NCBI GenBank assembly: GCA_027475525.1
Contig: JAMWFC010000005.1
Location: 1,732,803-1,796,802 of the forward strand
Reading direction: 5' to 3'
Length of the DNA stretch: 64,000 bases
Source: Macrolepiota albuminosa
Taxonomy: Eukaryota > Basidiomycota > Agaricomycetes > Agaricales > Agaricaceae
Positions 22,118-33,465 of the stretch are shown in pieces. The position numbers were made by a program, and so were the translations under genes. Every line of letters starts with the position of its first letter. Position 1 is the stretch's first letter. A model generated the notes under the pieces. It was not told where the DNA came from. It made no database searches and saw only the letters and a program-made list of their open reading frames with translations.

Positions 22118-23004
22118 ATGATTATGCTCACAATTGATCCCAACATGGAGACCCCTCCAGACTTCTCAAAGGACGAGTATAGTTTTACCAGAGAAGCAGT
22201 AATGCTCAATAGAGTCGGATTGAATCACGAACAGGCAGCTGAAATCTTAGTGAACCTATGGAGAGAGGGGTTAGAATGCAGGAAAGCAGTTTGGGAAGCT
22301 GAACACGAAGAGAGAGAAGCAGAGGCAAGAAGAGGACAACAAGACAGAGGAGAAGCACAGAGAAACCAAGAAGATGTTAATGCCTCACAGCCCATGCTGT
22401 CAGGAGGTCTTTCCCCCCAAAGCGATGAAGAAGGTCCAAATCTCATAGTAGGAAAACCGGTTCCTGAGGTAATCAAGTACCCCCCGGCATGCTTTGCTAT
22501 CAAGAAGCTGAGGGAGCGAGAGTACATTGAGCTACATAAGTTACTTTACTCCCAAAGGTCATGCTGAAGCTGCTAGAAACGAGTCGGTGGCCTCAAATGA
22601 CGTTTTCACCTTGACAAAAGAGGACAACGTGTTGGCTTTAAAGCCCATAGTAAACGTTAAAGCAAAAGGGAAAGCGGCTCAAGATGAAGAGCTGTCATGG
22701 GACCAGCTATGCATCACGTCAACCAATTTTTTAGAACACATAGTTCAGGAGAAATGGCCTAACAATATGGTCGACGCAATGCATACATTCTTCTTTCCTT
22801 TGACAAACCACAAATTGCGAAATGAAGGAGCAGATGGGCTTAAAGTCCTCATTCTTTATCAGGCTCGAGTCTGCCAAGAATGGCACCGACAAATTAAGAA
22901 TCCTCCTTGTGACAGTATCTTTGACGTCAGCCTAATTGATGATAGAGCCTTGAGAACACTCAAAGACCAGGTGTACAATGCCAAGAGGAGTGCCATAATT
23001 GCCG
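22118..23004 (+). pseudogene. Ngaro gag-like protein
   Basis: Frame 1 from ATG 22118 contains SFTREAVMLNRVGLNHEQAA and a charged EEREAEARR coiled-coil-like stretch. It must slip near 22550 into the next frame, which carries the conserved YFTPKGHAEAARNES, HTFFFPLTNHKLRNEG and KVLILYQARVC blocks. The same blocks are seen in copy 2 (45813-46130). GTGAGT at 23005 follows the coding homology, and copy 2 has GTAAGT at the same place, so an intron probably starts here. Gag role inferred from position; no Pfam-type motif recognised. Confidence 0.7.
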
Positions 23005-23413
23005 GTGAGTGCTCATTGCCCTTTTGTCAGGATAAGAACGAGTCTGACGAATTTTTGGTATCATTCTCTTCATTTAATCTCGCACTGTTTGTGTCTTGTC
23101 CCAACATCTTCCCTTTTGTGAATGAATGTTGCCATGTGCATGTATCACGCCATACTTGACCGACGACACCCTCGTCCGCTTTAACAAAACTGCAACACTT
23201 TATGCTCGCTTGCATTATCTTGTGGCATTTGATATCTATTCGATTGCCGATGTGTTAATTCTTGGGGGAACCGTTCTTAATGATCGGTTGTACCTTTGCT
23301 TTATCAATGTCTATCGCAATGCTGCTGATGTCTATGGGACATGCGGTTTAAAACTCGCATTCTTTGCTTTAAAAAACATGCTAAATTTTGTGCCATAATT
23401 TTCTTCTGATCAA

Positions 23414-23914
23414 ATGAACTCGCGATACTGCAACGTACCACTATTTGCCATATGCTTAGAGCTAAGCTCGCTGAAAAATGATGTATTAACATTGTCCGCT
23501 CTGCATAAGGGGAAGAGAAAGCGCTCTGTATCCCCAGACCAGGCCAGAGACTATAGTCTGGCTCAGTCCTCGAAAGCATCAAAAATCAGAAAGGGGAACA
23601 AGTTTTTTCACTCTCGCACAGGCTCAATGACCAAAATGGCAAATTCAGCCAATGCAGCCTGTGCAGTCTGTCTCGGTCAACATACACACGACATCTGGAA
23701 CTGCACAGCACAAGACCTATGGAACAGTCAAAAGGCCTATGTCAAAAGAAACAAACACAACTGCCTTATCAACCCCGAAGGAAAGGAGCTGTGCACAGAT
23801 TGGCAGAAACCACGCAGGTGTCAAGTCATGTCCCACAATCACGAACACAAATGTTTGAGATGTGGAAAAAGAGATCACGGCACTCAAAGATGCTCTCTCG
23901 TGCAAACAATTTAA
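23414..23914 (+). CDS. Ngaro zinc-finger region
   Basis: Contains CAVCLGQHTHDIWNC and, after a basic stretch, CLRCGKRDHGTQRC: a CCHH/C-like finger followed by a retroviral-type CCHC knuckle, as expected for nucleic-acid binding at the gag C-terminus. The frame overlaps the RT frame by about 50 nt (23862-23914) in a different phase, so expression would need a frameshift or splicing. Copy 2 has the matching region at 43438-43814. Confidence 0.75.
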   Translation: MNSRYCNVPLFAICLELSSLKNDVLTLSALHKGKRKRSVSPDQARDYSLAQSSKASKIRKGNKFFHSRTGSMTKMANSANAACAVCLGQHTHDIWNCTAQDLWNSQKAYVKRNKHNCLINPEGKELCTDWQKPRRCQVMSHNHEHKCLRCGKRDHGTQRCSLVQTI

Positions 23915-25880
23915 TTTCACCTCTCCTTACAAGCATGATGTCTGGGCCAGTCAGATACAGAAAGCGGGCTTATCGAAGTGGTTCTCAAACCTGGCACAAG
24001 AGTTGGAATTTGGCCTGGATGCCGGAATTCCAACAATCATGTGAACCTTTACTCCAGACAATAAAGAATTGGTGAAGACCCTGGCTCCAGAATTTGACAA
24101 AATTGTCAATGAAGAGCTCGCCAAAGGGTGATACCTTGGACCATTCACTAAAGAACAAGTGGAAGAGGTACTTGGACCATTCCAGTCTTCGCCGCTCAGC
24201 ATTATTCTCAAACCCAACAAGCCAGGCAAGTTCCGACTTATACAGAACCTGTCATTCCCATACCACACATCCAACTACCGGGACACATGATCTATTAATA
24301 GTCATATTGATTCCTTGCAATTCCCCTGTACATGGGGTACATTCAAAACTATTTACACACTCATTGCAAGGTTGCCTCCCGGATCACAAGCTGCCATGCG
24401 AGATGTTAAAGAAGCCTATAGAACCATCCCCATTAAGCCCTCACAGTGGCCGGGAATCGTTGTTTGACTCCGTGGGCAAAACAACTTTGCAATTGACACA
24501 ATGGATTGCTTTGGTTTGGGGTCAGGTTGTGGCTGCTATGGTTTGGTGGGTGATGCTGGGGCTCAGATTATCCGAGTGAATGGCATTGGCCCTATTTCCA
24601 AATGGGTCGATGACCACATTTTCTTTAGAATACACATCAAATTCATTGACTCCTACAACTCTCAACGTCAAAAATGGGTGAGCAAAATACAGAAAGAAGG
24701 AGGTAGAATCCACAAAGGAGGCAGAATTTGGTTCCAGGGAGCCAAGAACTTCGACGATGAGTTTGATGAGTATGATGAAGACCAGCTGCAACCAATTGCA
24801 GACCTCTCTTCAGCCTCTCCTCGCAAAGAAACAGATCATATGTTTTTGTATAGTCTGCAAGATATTGATCATGTTTCAGGACTACTGGGTATACCCTGGG
24901 AAGTCTCCAAAGACATACCATTCCAAGAATCAGTGCCATATATCGGATTCATTTGGGACATTCGTTCATGACATGTTAGCATCACTGAGGAAAAAAGAGG
25001 AAAATATCTGCAAGCTATTGCTGACTGGGGAAAGTCCTGCACCCACGTGTTGGAAGAAGTGCAAAAGCTATATGGAAAATTGCTTCATGCCTGTTTCATC
25101 ATCCCACAAGGAAGGGCTTACCTCACAAGCCTGGAAACATTCCTGGGACTGTTTGGTAATCACCCTTTCATGCCGCGTACCCCTCCCAAACGCACAAACA
25201 AAGATTTGTGCTGGTGGCAGCAAATTTTATCTCAGCCAGTGGAGAGAGAGATTTGCAAATTGCAACCGTACATTGATCTCCATGCATTATCAGATGTGAG
25301 CTCCACCACCGGCATTGGCATTACAATCAGAAAACAGTGGAGAGCCTGGAAATTATGTGCAGGCTGGAAAGGTCAAGGCCGAGACATTGGTTGGGCAGAA
25401 GCAGTCAGATTCTTCTGCTTGGCTGCCACCATTGACCGCACAAGAACTGTGGAGACATGGTTCAAAGTCTACGGTGACAACTGTGGAGTCGTCGAGGGGT
25501 GGTGGTGTGGGAGAAGCAGGAATAAGGCCATTAACGAAGTGTTCAAACTCGTCTATACCTTGTGTGAGCACTCCAGAATGGAAATTTGCACAAGATACGT
25601 CCCTAGTGGCTCCAACCCTGCAGATGGCCTGTCGAGAGGGGAATGCTATGACTGGAACCTTCTGCTACCAAAGATCAAAATACCTAGCAGTATTGCCAAC
25701 TTCCTGCTTGACCTCAAAGAAACCGACGGTGTCAGAAGCACTTGGATCAGAACGGAGCGAGCAAATCATGCTGAACAAAATGCGCACCTTCAAGCACTCC
25801 CAACAGTCATCCCAGAGGACATCGTGAGACAGCAGAACAAAGAGTGGTTCTCCTACGCAGAACACTGGCATGACACATAA
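23862..25880 (+). pseudogene. Ngaro reverse transcriptase and RNase H
   Basis: One frame from 23862 to 25880 interrupted only by TGA at 24042, 24129, 24288, 24465 and 24969. RT blocks: YLGPFTKEQVEEVLGPFQ, FRLIQNLSFPYH, GSQAAMRDVKEAYRTIPI, CFGLGSGCGCYGLVGDAG and the WVDDHIFFR catalytic box (near 24605). RNase H: TGIGITIRKQWRAW, VYGDNCGVVEGWW and PSGSNPADGLSRG (25300-25640). At two or more stops the context in copy 2 or the motif points to Arg (CGA to TGA). It overlaps the recombinase start by 11 nt. Confidence 0.88.
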
Positions 25881-27081
25881 GCAATTCAATGCTGTGCTAA
25901 ACACAATCAATTCCAAAAATAAGCACAAACCAATGCCGTATCCCGCCAGATTAGAACCTAAGCTATCAGAGCTGCGACCTCACATTTTAGCCAGAGAAAG
26001 ACTGAGGCTGTGGAAACCTATGCCTCGGGCAGAACATAATGCAAGCTTCACACAAATCATCACAGAGGAAGACGAGAGGAGAGCTTTTGACATGCTAAAC
26101 GAAGCTTGGGCAATCTCAACAAAGGAAACTTATGGGACAGGCCTGTTGTTGTTTCATGTGTTCTGCGATTTTTGCGACATACCTGAGGAGAGCCGTGCAC
26201 CCGTCACTCCTGATGCTTTAGAAGCATTTGTTGCAGCTTTGGCCGGTGCTTATTCGAAGTCAGCCATAGAAAACTTTCTAGCAGGAATAAAGGCATGGCA
26301 TCTGCTGCACGGTACCGCTTGGAACGTGGAGGAAAACAAAATGAGAGCATTGATAAAAGCTGCTGAAAGGCTAATGCCAGCCACAGCAAAAAAGAAAAAG
26401 AGAAGCCCGTGCACCCCCGCTTTCCTAGAAGAGATGCACAAGCAGCTAGGAATAAATAAAACGCAGCCAGACCCCCTCAATGTTGCCGTATTTGCCTGTG
26501 CTACGACATGTTTTTACAGCGCGGCGAAATTAGGTGAATTCACTGTGCCAACGTTATCTTTGTTTAACTCAGCTGTTCACGTAAAACCCAAAGACGTGTC
26601 GAAGTCAATGGACAGGGCCAGTTTAAAAACCACCGCATTCCATCTGCCATGAACCAAGACGGCAGTGCACAGAGAGACAGTCTCGTGGGCAGCACAAGGA
26701 GGCAACTCAGACCCAGAAAAGGCTCTCGAAATTCATCTACACATAAATTCCCCCCCAGCCGACGGTCCTTTATTCGCATACAAGAATAAAAGAGGGAAAT
26801 CTACTGTGTTAACTAAGAAGAAATTTTTAGAAGTGTTATCAAAAGCGGCAGCAGCTGCTAATTTAGAGCCGCTACAGGGTCATGGAATCCGGATAGGCGC
26901 CACTTTAGAATACCTCATGAGAGGTGTACCATTCGAAGCAATGAAGGCAATCGGACGGTGGTCAAGTGATGCGTTCTACGGATACCTGTCCAAGCACGAG
27001 CAGATTCTCGCACCTTATCTTCAAGCGATTCCGTCTTTGCACAAATCTTTCATTAAATTAACTGTAGCATTCAGAAAATAA
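25870..27081 (+). pseudogene. Ngaro tyrosine recombinase
   Basis: About 403 residues, starting MTHKQFNAVL, with TGA at 26650-26652 where copy 2 has Arg (FLPRTKTAVH). N-terminal core-binding part: TKETYGTGLLLFHVF and YSKSAIENFLAGIKAWHLL. Catalytic part: YSAAKLGEF (near 26520; Lys replaces the first catalytic Arg, kept as Arg in copy 2), HGIRIGAT (H-x-x-R, near 26880), then GRWSSDAFYGYL with the Trp and nucleophile Tyr (near 26955-26990). The enzyme would integrate a circular cDNA. Dead by stop and Arg-to-Lys change. Confidence 0.9.
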
Positions 27082-27196
27082 ATTGCTCTCAGATGAGGAG
27101 ATTTCTTTTAATTCAGAGCCACACTAGAGAACTGGGGTATCGTGTTCTCTCCTTTCATTACGTGTGATGTGTCGTGGCCTCCTAAATGCAGAAGGG

Positions 27197-27360
27197 GAAT
27201 CGCTGCTAAAAGTGATTTTCTTTTCAGGTCGCAAAGTCAGAGCACATGGCCATTGCAGCACGCCCTCACCCATCCCACGGTAGAAAACATGTTTATTCTG
27301 TAACATTACTAAATGTCAATAATACTCATTTCTTGCATGTCGTGCAACAAAGTCAAAGAT
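27197..27360 (+). repeat. Ngaro split direct repeat B1
   Basis: 164 bp, GAATCGCTGCTAAAAGTGAT to AAGTCAAAGAT; partner of B2. Confidence 0.93.
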
Positions 27361-27520
27361 GGCTGGCCTGTCAGTCGTGAGATTCGAGAGATGGAAAGGG
27401 TGTGGTCTTTGAGTGAGAGTGGCTGTGCTGTCACAAACTTTCCCTTTTGCTTTGTGACACCACCCTCAAGGTTTTGTTGCGCGCCAGCACCGGACAAGCC
27501 TACTACAGGGAAAATTTTTT
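27361..27520 (+). repeat. Ngaro split direct repeat A2
   Basis: 160 bp copy of A1 beginning immediately after B1; differs from A1 at a handful of transitions. Confidence 0.93.
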
Positions 27521-27696
27521 CCACCCGCCCACCCAAGTTTCACAGGACGTATCAAATTTCATTAGGCAAAGTCCCTCAAGACAACCAACAATATAAGTTA
27601 TATCGTGCCATAATGACTCATGCAGTTTAAAAAGACTAGAAAGTCTGAGAACCAGGTAAAGTGATTTAGAACATAACTTATCCTTCCCACCCACCC

Positions 27697-27860
27697 GAAT
27701 CACTGCTAAAAGTGATTTTCTTTTCAGGTCGCAAAGTCGGAGTGTGTGGCCATTGCAGCACGCCCTCACTCATCCCATGGTAGAAAACATGTTTATTCTG
27801 TAACATTACTAAATGTCAATAATACTCATTTCTTGCACATCGCACAACGAAGTCAAAGAT
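27697..27860 (+). repeat. Ngaro split direct repeat B2
   Basis: 164-bp copy of B1; marks the 3' end of the element. Confidence 0.93.
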
Positions 27861-28808
27861 CTTCTAATCCAATAGGCACATCATAATTCATGAATTCATT
27901 GTTGGTATCCATACAAATTTGAAGCTCAAGTCAAAGTTTACTGTCAAGAAGTAAAGTGCTGTTAGGTGTAGACTCTGAAGCAAATACTTATGATTGTCAG
28001 CATGTGTTATGTTTTCATGTTACGTGATGGTAATAATTTGTCATTTAACTGGGGTAAATAGACTGATATCTGGGGGCTAAGTTGTGTTTATATATTCAAC
28101 TATATGGTATTTTGGGGAGCTAAATGGGCCAGGAAAGAAGTGCTCTGACTGGTGGTGAAAGAAAGATGCTGGTCATAAAATCGTGAATCGTGAAATCAAA
28201 ATCAGAGTAATTCCTGATTTGGTTGTGAGGGTCTGTGCGCAGAACACGTGCTGAATCTAGACTCCGCCAGAATTAGAATCAGTATCTACCACTCCTATCA
28301 GTATTGAGCCGCAACTTACAAGGGCTGAAATTAAGGAATCTGTTCATGCAGACTTGTGGAGAAAGCAGTATTCAAGGTTTCTGTGTGGTCCAATTTTCAA
28401 GAAGAAAGAAGACCTTGAAAGGAACATGCTTGCTGTGCTGAATGGAGTCACACTGATTAAAATGCGCAGGTTTGCTTCTATTAGCCTTGTATCTATCCAG
28501 ACTGATTATACAAACTAGGTTTGCATGGTGTGCTTAAAGGTTTATAGATGCTTATCATAAGAGCCTGAATGGCAAGCAGGCAGCTTGGGCTGGAAAAAAA
28601 TATCATGGTCATCGAGTACTCCCAGAGTCTCTGATGAATGACTTAGAGAAGGATGGCATGTCATAATAGATATGTCCTTAGCTAGCACTTCTAGCGTAGG
28701 TGGATGGCTTCATAGTAATATAGTAAAAAGCTTTTATTCATGTAGATATTGTACTTCAGGTAAGTAATTAACGACACGTCTGGACCCTGGTCACATCAAG
28801 TCACACAA

Positions 28809-28842
28809 CGTGACATTAGCGTGTTTTACAAGAGCTCTATCT
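28809..28842 (-). repeat. Right terminal inverted repeat
   Basis: Inverse of 20477-20510 with three mismatches; followed by TA at 28843-28844. Confidence 0.88.
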
Positions 28843-29567
28843 TATTACTAACCTGAAGTAAATCTAGTCGCTTGTAGGCCTAAGACGTCCACTCCCTGGG
28901 GACTCTGAGCCATGGCAAGTTGATTACTTGCCTGACTCCCCCAAATTACCACCCTTCTTATACCCATTCCCACTATGCACAGACCATTGTGTATTGCATG
29001 TGTTTTGTTGTTGGTTTGTGGCCTTGCCATTCCCAGCCAGTCAGTTAAATTATTACCGAGTCTGGGTGCTCATCTAATGGTTTTTTTGAGCCTTGGTGTG
29101 CGTGGTCCCTTTTTTTTTCCAGCTAAACTCTCCTCCGTAGTCCTGATTACTCCCTGCTTCCTCCTCTTGTCGTCTTCCTGGAGCTCCTGGTGTTGTTTAG
29201 TCGTGTAGCAGAGTGCATTTCCTGCCTGCGGATGTGTTTGAGCAAGGTCTTTTACTTGAGAGGGGGCTTGGAGTTGGCACTGATGGTGATGTCAGCAAGA
29301 TCTCAGAGTTTGTTCTGAGATCTCGTGCCAAACACTGCCACTCAGCAACTATCTCCTGTTGACTGGTTTTGAATTGCTTGGTTGCATGTGCTGTAACCAC
29401 GGTTTTGAGTTGTTTTTGTATACTGTTGGGTTTCTTGAGGTAAGGCTCCCAGCGTCTACAGTTTTCAACGCAATGCTTACAGTTTTCAGCATTTGTTTCA
29501 ATTAAACAGGTATTTTTGGGAACCTTTGATATGTGTCTGTCTGCCTCTATTGGAGGCAGGCATATCA
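28843..29567 (-). repeat. Gypsy I 3' LTR, proximal part
   Basis: Matches 39048-39833 apart from transitions and the 77-bp assembly duplication there. Ends GGCAGGCATATCA, i.e. TGATATGCC on the sense strand. Two minus-strand open frames inside (28848-29030, 29197-29577) are conserved in the other LTR but have no recognised product. Confidence 0.9.
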
Positions 29568-29577
29568 CCTCCCCCAC
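29568..29577 (-). other. Gypsy I polypurine tract
   Basis: GTGGGGGAGG on the sense (minus) strand, directly upstream of the 3' LTR TGATATGCC. Confidence 0.8.
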
Positions 29578-29839
29578 ACTATATAATGACTGCCCTCAGT
29601 CATTGTAGCTTAGTTTTGGTGCACCCAGCTCTTTTTTTTCGATCATTTTCCCTGCAACTAAATTTTTCTTTCCTGTTACAGGTAGAAAAAAATAAATTTG
29701 CTTTTCCCTCCTTTTCAAGACTCAATTGTACCTGTCTCAGCTTTTTAAGACATGATATGGCTATGCATACTACCATATGGCTCCCCTCAGTGCTCCTTGC
29801 AAGATGACCAGTGTCAAAACGTGACCTCAGGTGGTCATT

Positions 29840-31030
29840 ATGACCCCTTCCAAACCAGCTGCTCTGCCGCCTCAGCCTTTGTTGGTTCTGACTGACTTTT
29901 ATGGTCTGTTCCAGCAATGCCGTCACGCATGATGGCAACAGGGTCATCATATTGGTCTTCAAATACCCATGGTTTGCAGAAGCAGCCATGGGTCTTTGTG
30001 CAACGGCCAAGTCGTTTCCTGGCACCCCAGCTGACCGTGCTTGGTACTTGGGTAGCGCTGGCTGGGTCTGTTTTTCCTTCTCTTCTTTCTCCTTCTTTTC
30101 CTCTAATGCTTCTCGCAGCGTTTTGCTGACAAGAGCACCTTCTCTCATCTTATCGACCAGAGAGGCCTCTGTGAGACTCTCTCCGGGATCCTCTCCTTTC
30201 TTGACCATGATGCTGCTGACAATTTGGGTGATGTGAAGGTGTTCTTTTTCTTTGTTGACGTTCTACTTGCTTTTGCACAAAGCAAAAAACTTAGGAAGGA
30301 GCGTGAGGAGGTGAGTTCGTATTTCAGCTCCTCTACTCATAATCCTGATTCCACTTCTATAGATACTGCGTCGCACTCAGGACAAGGATGTCGAGATGCT
30401 TGGTATGCCTGCCCTGTGCCCTGCAAAACGCCGTGCTAATGTAAGTCTTAGCTCGCAAGCTTGACTTAGTCGCCTGTTGTCTTGACACACTGACTTTGTC
30501 TCTTCCTCAGGCCAAACCTGAGGGCAAGCCTAAGGCTAAGAAGCTCAAGGTGCAACCCGCATTGGGTGTATTTTCTCTTTTCGGACTTCCTCTGCTCTCT
30601 TATCATATTTTTGCGTAGTCACTGGGCAGCGATGCTGCTTTAGCACTGCTCACCGAGGTGGACCAGGTGCTCAATCTTGTACAACTGTCTACCAATGACG
30701 AGATGATCCCTTGTGCTGACCTTCAGAAGCATTGTGATGCGGTCGAGCTGGCTGCTCAACAGCAGCTTTACCAACTCGACATTGTCTTACAGCTTTTCAA
30801 AATGACCTCCGCACGCTGCGACCGTCTTAATAAGACTCTCGGTCCTTCCAACATAGATCAGGTTGATGCGTTATTTCACGCACTCCAAGTTTCACTGGCC
30901 ATGAGTCCCCTTTCTGTCTCAATCTGACTTATCTGTTGACCTGACCATTTTGAAGTCTGCCAATGACAAGTCTGATGTCGACATCCAGGAGTCTCCACAG
31001 GATGGACCCAAAGATGCCATGGACTTATAA
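29840..31030 (+). CDS. Antisense intron-containing gene in Gypsy I (approximate model)
   Basis: Plus-strand exon-like blocks separated by fungal introns. Exon 30119-30238 follows a CTAAT...CTCGCAG acceptor. A block ends at 30310 before a GTGAGT intron to 30361. Exon 30362-30440 is followed by a GTAAGT intron ending TTCCTCAG at 30510. A short KPEGKPKAKKLK exon precedes an intron ending TTTTTGCGTAG at 30618. Exon 30619-30890 reads SLGSDAALALLTEVDQVLNL onward, then an intron ending TTTTGAAG and a last exon ending DGPKDAMDL-TAA at 31030. The start is uncertain (ATG 29840 is one option), and one junction near 30239 lacks a canonical donor. Basic NLS-like centre, helical C-terminus. Function unknown. 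It lies between pol and the 3' LTR, opposite in strand. AATAAA at about 31119. Confidence 0.5.
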
Positions 31031-31724
31031 ACGGCTCCCTTGTTGCAAGCACTGGTTCTGTGTTTGCCTAGTGTAAACTCAAAGTAATCCCCCCCTCTTT
31101 CTTCTAATTTGTCGTACCCAATAAATTCCTTGAATCCGATATGTGTGATTTTAAGTTTTTTAAGTTTTATGACTTAATATTAAACACATTTTGTCTTCTT
31201 TTCAAATTTATTTATTCTCCCCCCCTGGAGGCTTGAACACTCATGCGTTGGTACCTCATGCTTAGTTGGTCCTTTCCTCAGTTTCAAACTTGAATGTTTA
31301 CTGTTTTAGCCAACGTCTTTAGTTCTTCGCTGGGTTTGAACTTGCACGTTGGCACACTATGCCTGGGCTTATTTAGAACTTTTTGTTCATTGACCAGTTT
31401 TGAACTCGTGCATTGACACATTGTGTCAATGCTCAACTCTTACTTAGATCACGGACTAGGTTCCATCCTTATTAAGCCATAACTTTTTAGTTTTAACCTG
31501 CACATTGGCACCTTTTGTGCCCATGTCCTGTTGTAAACTTAATTAGTTCATGGACTTAAATCAAGGAACTTTTCCATATTCGAGTGGTAGCTAGCCTGAC
31601 TAGACTAGTACCTTTCTTGAGTGCCTCTTTCTACTGCCCACACCTTTTCTCCTTATACTAGTAAGTCCTGACTAGACCTGAACTATTGTTATTTCTTTAG
31701 AAATATAGTTCATCTTTCTGGATT
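31031..31724. other. Gypsy I region between antisense gene and pol
   Basis: No gene. Contains four diverged copies of a motif of the form TTGAACTYGTGCRTTGRCAC at about 31233, 31326, 31402 and 31492 (76-93 bp apart), possibly a decayed tandem repeat. Confidence 0.4.
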
Positions 31725-32974
31725 TTAATCAGTTGGAGACAGACCCAACTCCTGGTCAGTGGGCTCATGGAGCCTTACTGTGCCAAAGGAGATGTCCTTG
31801 GTGATTAGCTCTGTAGGTTTTTGTAGTTCTTCCCTTAGCTCCTTTAGCTTAGCAGGTGTAATATCCACCCACTTCTCTATGCCCTGAGGCAAAATTAGCT
31901 TTTTGCAAGCCTTGTAAGGTACCACTCAAAAAGCAGCTACTTGTGCTTGCCAAACTGACCCATCTAGTTCTGCTACAATGTAATTACCACCCTGAGTCTT
32001 GGCAATTACTACCATAGGCCCATGAAATTGTGGCAACATCTTAGCACTGAATGAACTTTCAGTAGTCATGTTTTTGACTAGTACCAAGTCCAATGGTTTA
32101 AAATTGAAGTCTTTGATTGAGTTTTTATGCTCCTCTGCAAACTTCAATGCCCATTGGAGCTTAGCCTTCCCAACTCTCTCTCTCATCTCTTCCGCATGTT
32201 GATGGTGTTTGGCTAGCGCTCTAGCACGATGTCCAATCAACTCCTCTGTAGTCAGAGGTCCTTCTGGTAATTCTACCAGCCAGGTGGCCTCTGCTAGATC
32301 CAAGAGTAGAGTAGGATGAGCACCAGTGACCATGAAGTAGGGTGAACATCCAAATCTCTGCCTAATGGTTATGCAGTCACTCCACATTACATGGTAGAAG
32401 AACCAGAACCACTTGGTGCAATCTTCACAGGCTTTGAACAAAGCTTGCCTGACATCCCAATGAGGTCTTTCAATCCTACTATTGGCTGGTGAGTTGTAAG
32501 GAGAGATAGTAATGCCTCTAATCCCATACTTCTTTTCCAACCAGGCTATGACCTGCTTGAACTGTCCAGCATTATCTGTGATGATTTTTGCAATGCAGCC
32601 CCAGCAGCAAATCACATCCTCAAATAACCATTGACCAATGGTCTTATGGTTCTCCTTTCTCAGAGGTCTACCTTCCATCCAAGAAGACAAGGCACATCTG
32701 CCATGTACTATGTACTTACAGCCATTGGAGGCTGGTGTCATGTGCATGGTATCAATGTGAATTGTTTGGAAGATGGAGGGGGTATAGGTTACAGTTGGGT
32801 TGGTTCCCTGTTGACTACTGTCTTTTGTCTGATTTGACAATTGTGACAAGTCCCAACATACCACTGCACATCCCCTTCAATGCCAGGCCACCAGAAACGC
32901 TCCTGTATAAGCATCCTGGTGGCATAGGCTCCCCTATGTCCTAAAGCATCATGGGCTGATTTAAGCATGAACAT
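31725..32974 (-). pseudogene. Gypsy I integrase
   Basis: Minus strand: HHCC zinc domain HDALGHRGAYATRMLIQERF ... CHNCQIRQ (32974-32789), a frame slip near 32830, then the DDE core in 32864-31926: HIDTMHM (D), IITDNAGQF (D) and NSRIERPHWDVRQALF (E), followed by the basic C-terminal domain FKPLDLVLVKNM. A TGA at 31926-31928 is followed in frame by VVPYKACKKLILPQG to 31725. No chromodomain is visible. Confidence 0.85.
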
Positions 32975-33465
32975 TTGTCTATCAATTTGGACTACTAGTT
33001 TATGTTTTTCCTCTTATGTTTTTCCTCATGACAGCGCTTATACAATCTCCCCTTCTTATCAAAGAAGAATTGCCTAGCAAACTTCTTAAACGTCTCTAGA
33101 TCCCAGCCTTGTAGATTCTTGGGTTCTGTACCAGGGTCTTGCAACCAACTCTGAACAGTGGGTAGCAGATTATTCCAGTCTTCACCCTCACTACCTTTCC
33201 GGTGTTCTAAGTTTGTGTGTCCTCTACCCTTGCTTCTTGGTCTTCTACTGGTAACAGAGGCATGGTCATAGCTAATACTGCTACTGAATTCATGCTTGTT
33301 CCTGGTGTCTGACTCAAGATTCCATCCCTGAGTTCCTGCTCCTGGGACCTGGCTTTACTTAGTTCTTGCTCAAAGTCTGATACCTCAGTAGCTACTATGT
33401 TTAGATAGCCCCTCTAGTATCAATTTGATCTGCAAACTCTTCAAGCTCCAAAGGTTCCCAGTCCT

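Larger units (their letters stand above)
21883..27860 (+). mobile_element. Ngaro-like tyrosine-recombinase retrotransposon (copy 1, complete ends)
   Basis: Structure A1 - gag - zinc finger - RT/RNase H - recombinase - B1 - A2 - B2, the split direct repeats diagnostic of Ngaro elements. A1 21883-22041, B1 27197-27360, A2 27361-27520, B2 27697-27860; B1 abuts A2 exactly. No TSD, as expected of recombinase-mediated insertion. No methyltransferase domain or inverted termini, which argues against DIRS proper. The copy is dead: six in-frame TGA codons and a gag frameshift. Confidence 0.9.
20477..28842. mobile_element. TA-flanked TIR DNA transposon carrying Ngaro copy 1
   Basis: Ends are inverted repeats of about 34 bp with three mismatches (AGATAGGGCTCTTGTAAAAC and AGATAGAGCTCTTGTAAAAC inward). 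TA lies outside both ends. The allelic 5' LTR of Gypsy I has a single TA at this site (39048-39049), so the empty site proves both the boundary and a 2-bp TA duplication, as for Tc1/mariner-type elements. Without Ngaro copy 1 it is about 2.4 kb. No recognisable DDE transposase remains. The left arm has a minus-strand frame with a GRPPKKK AT-hook-like motif (21548-21787). The right arm has a plus-strand coding-like stretch (about 28283-28470). Confidence 0.85.

Noticed and set aside
7405..26652. UGA recoding (UGA read as an amino acid)
   Set aside because: A host-like gene (17557-19293) and other element frames end at UGA; decay by CGA to TGA explains the pattern.
21883..27860. DIRS or Crypton assignment
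   Set aside because: DIRS would have inverted termini, a circular-complementary region and usually a methyltransferase; Crypton lacks RT. Split direct repeats indicate Ngaro.
29600..30208. Minus-strand 202-residue Lys/Glu-rich frame
   Set aside because: Overlaps the better-supported plus-strand exons at 30119-30238; its EKKEKEEKEK run is the complement of an intron pyrimidine tract.
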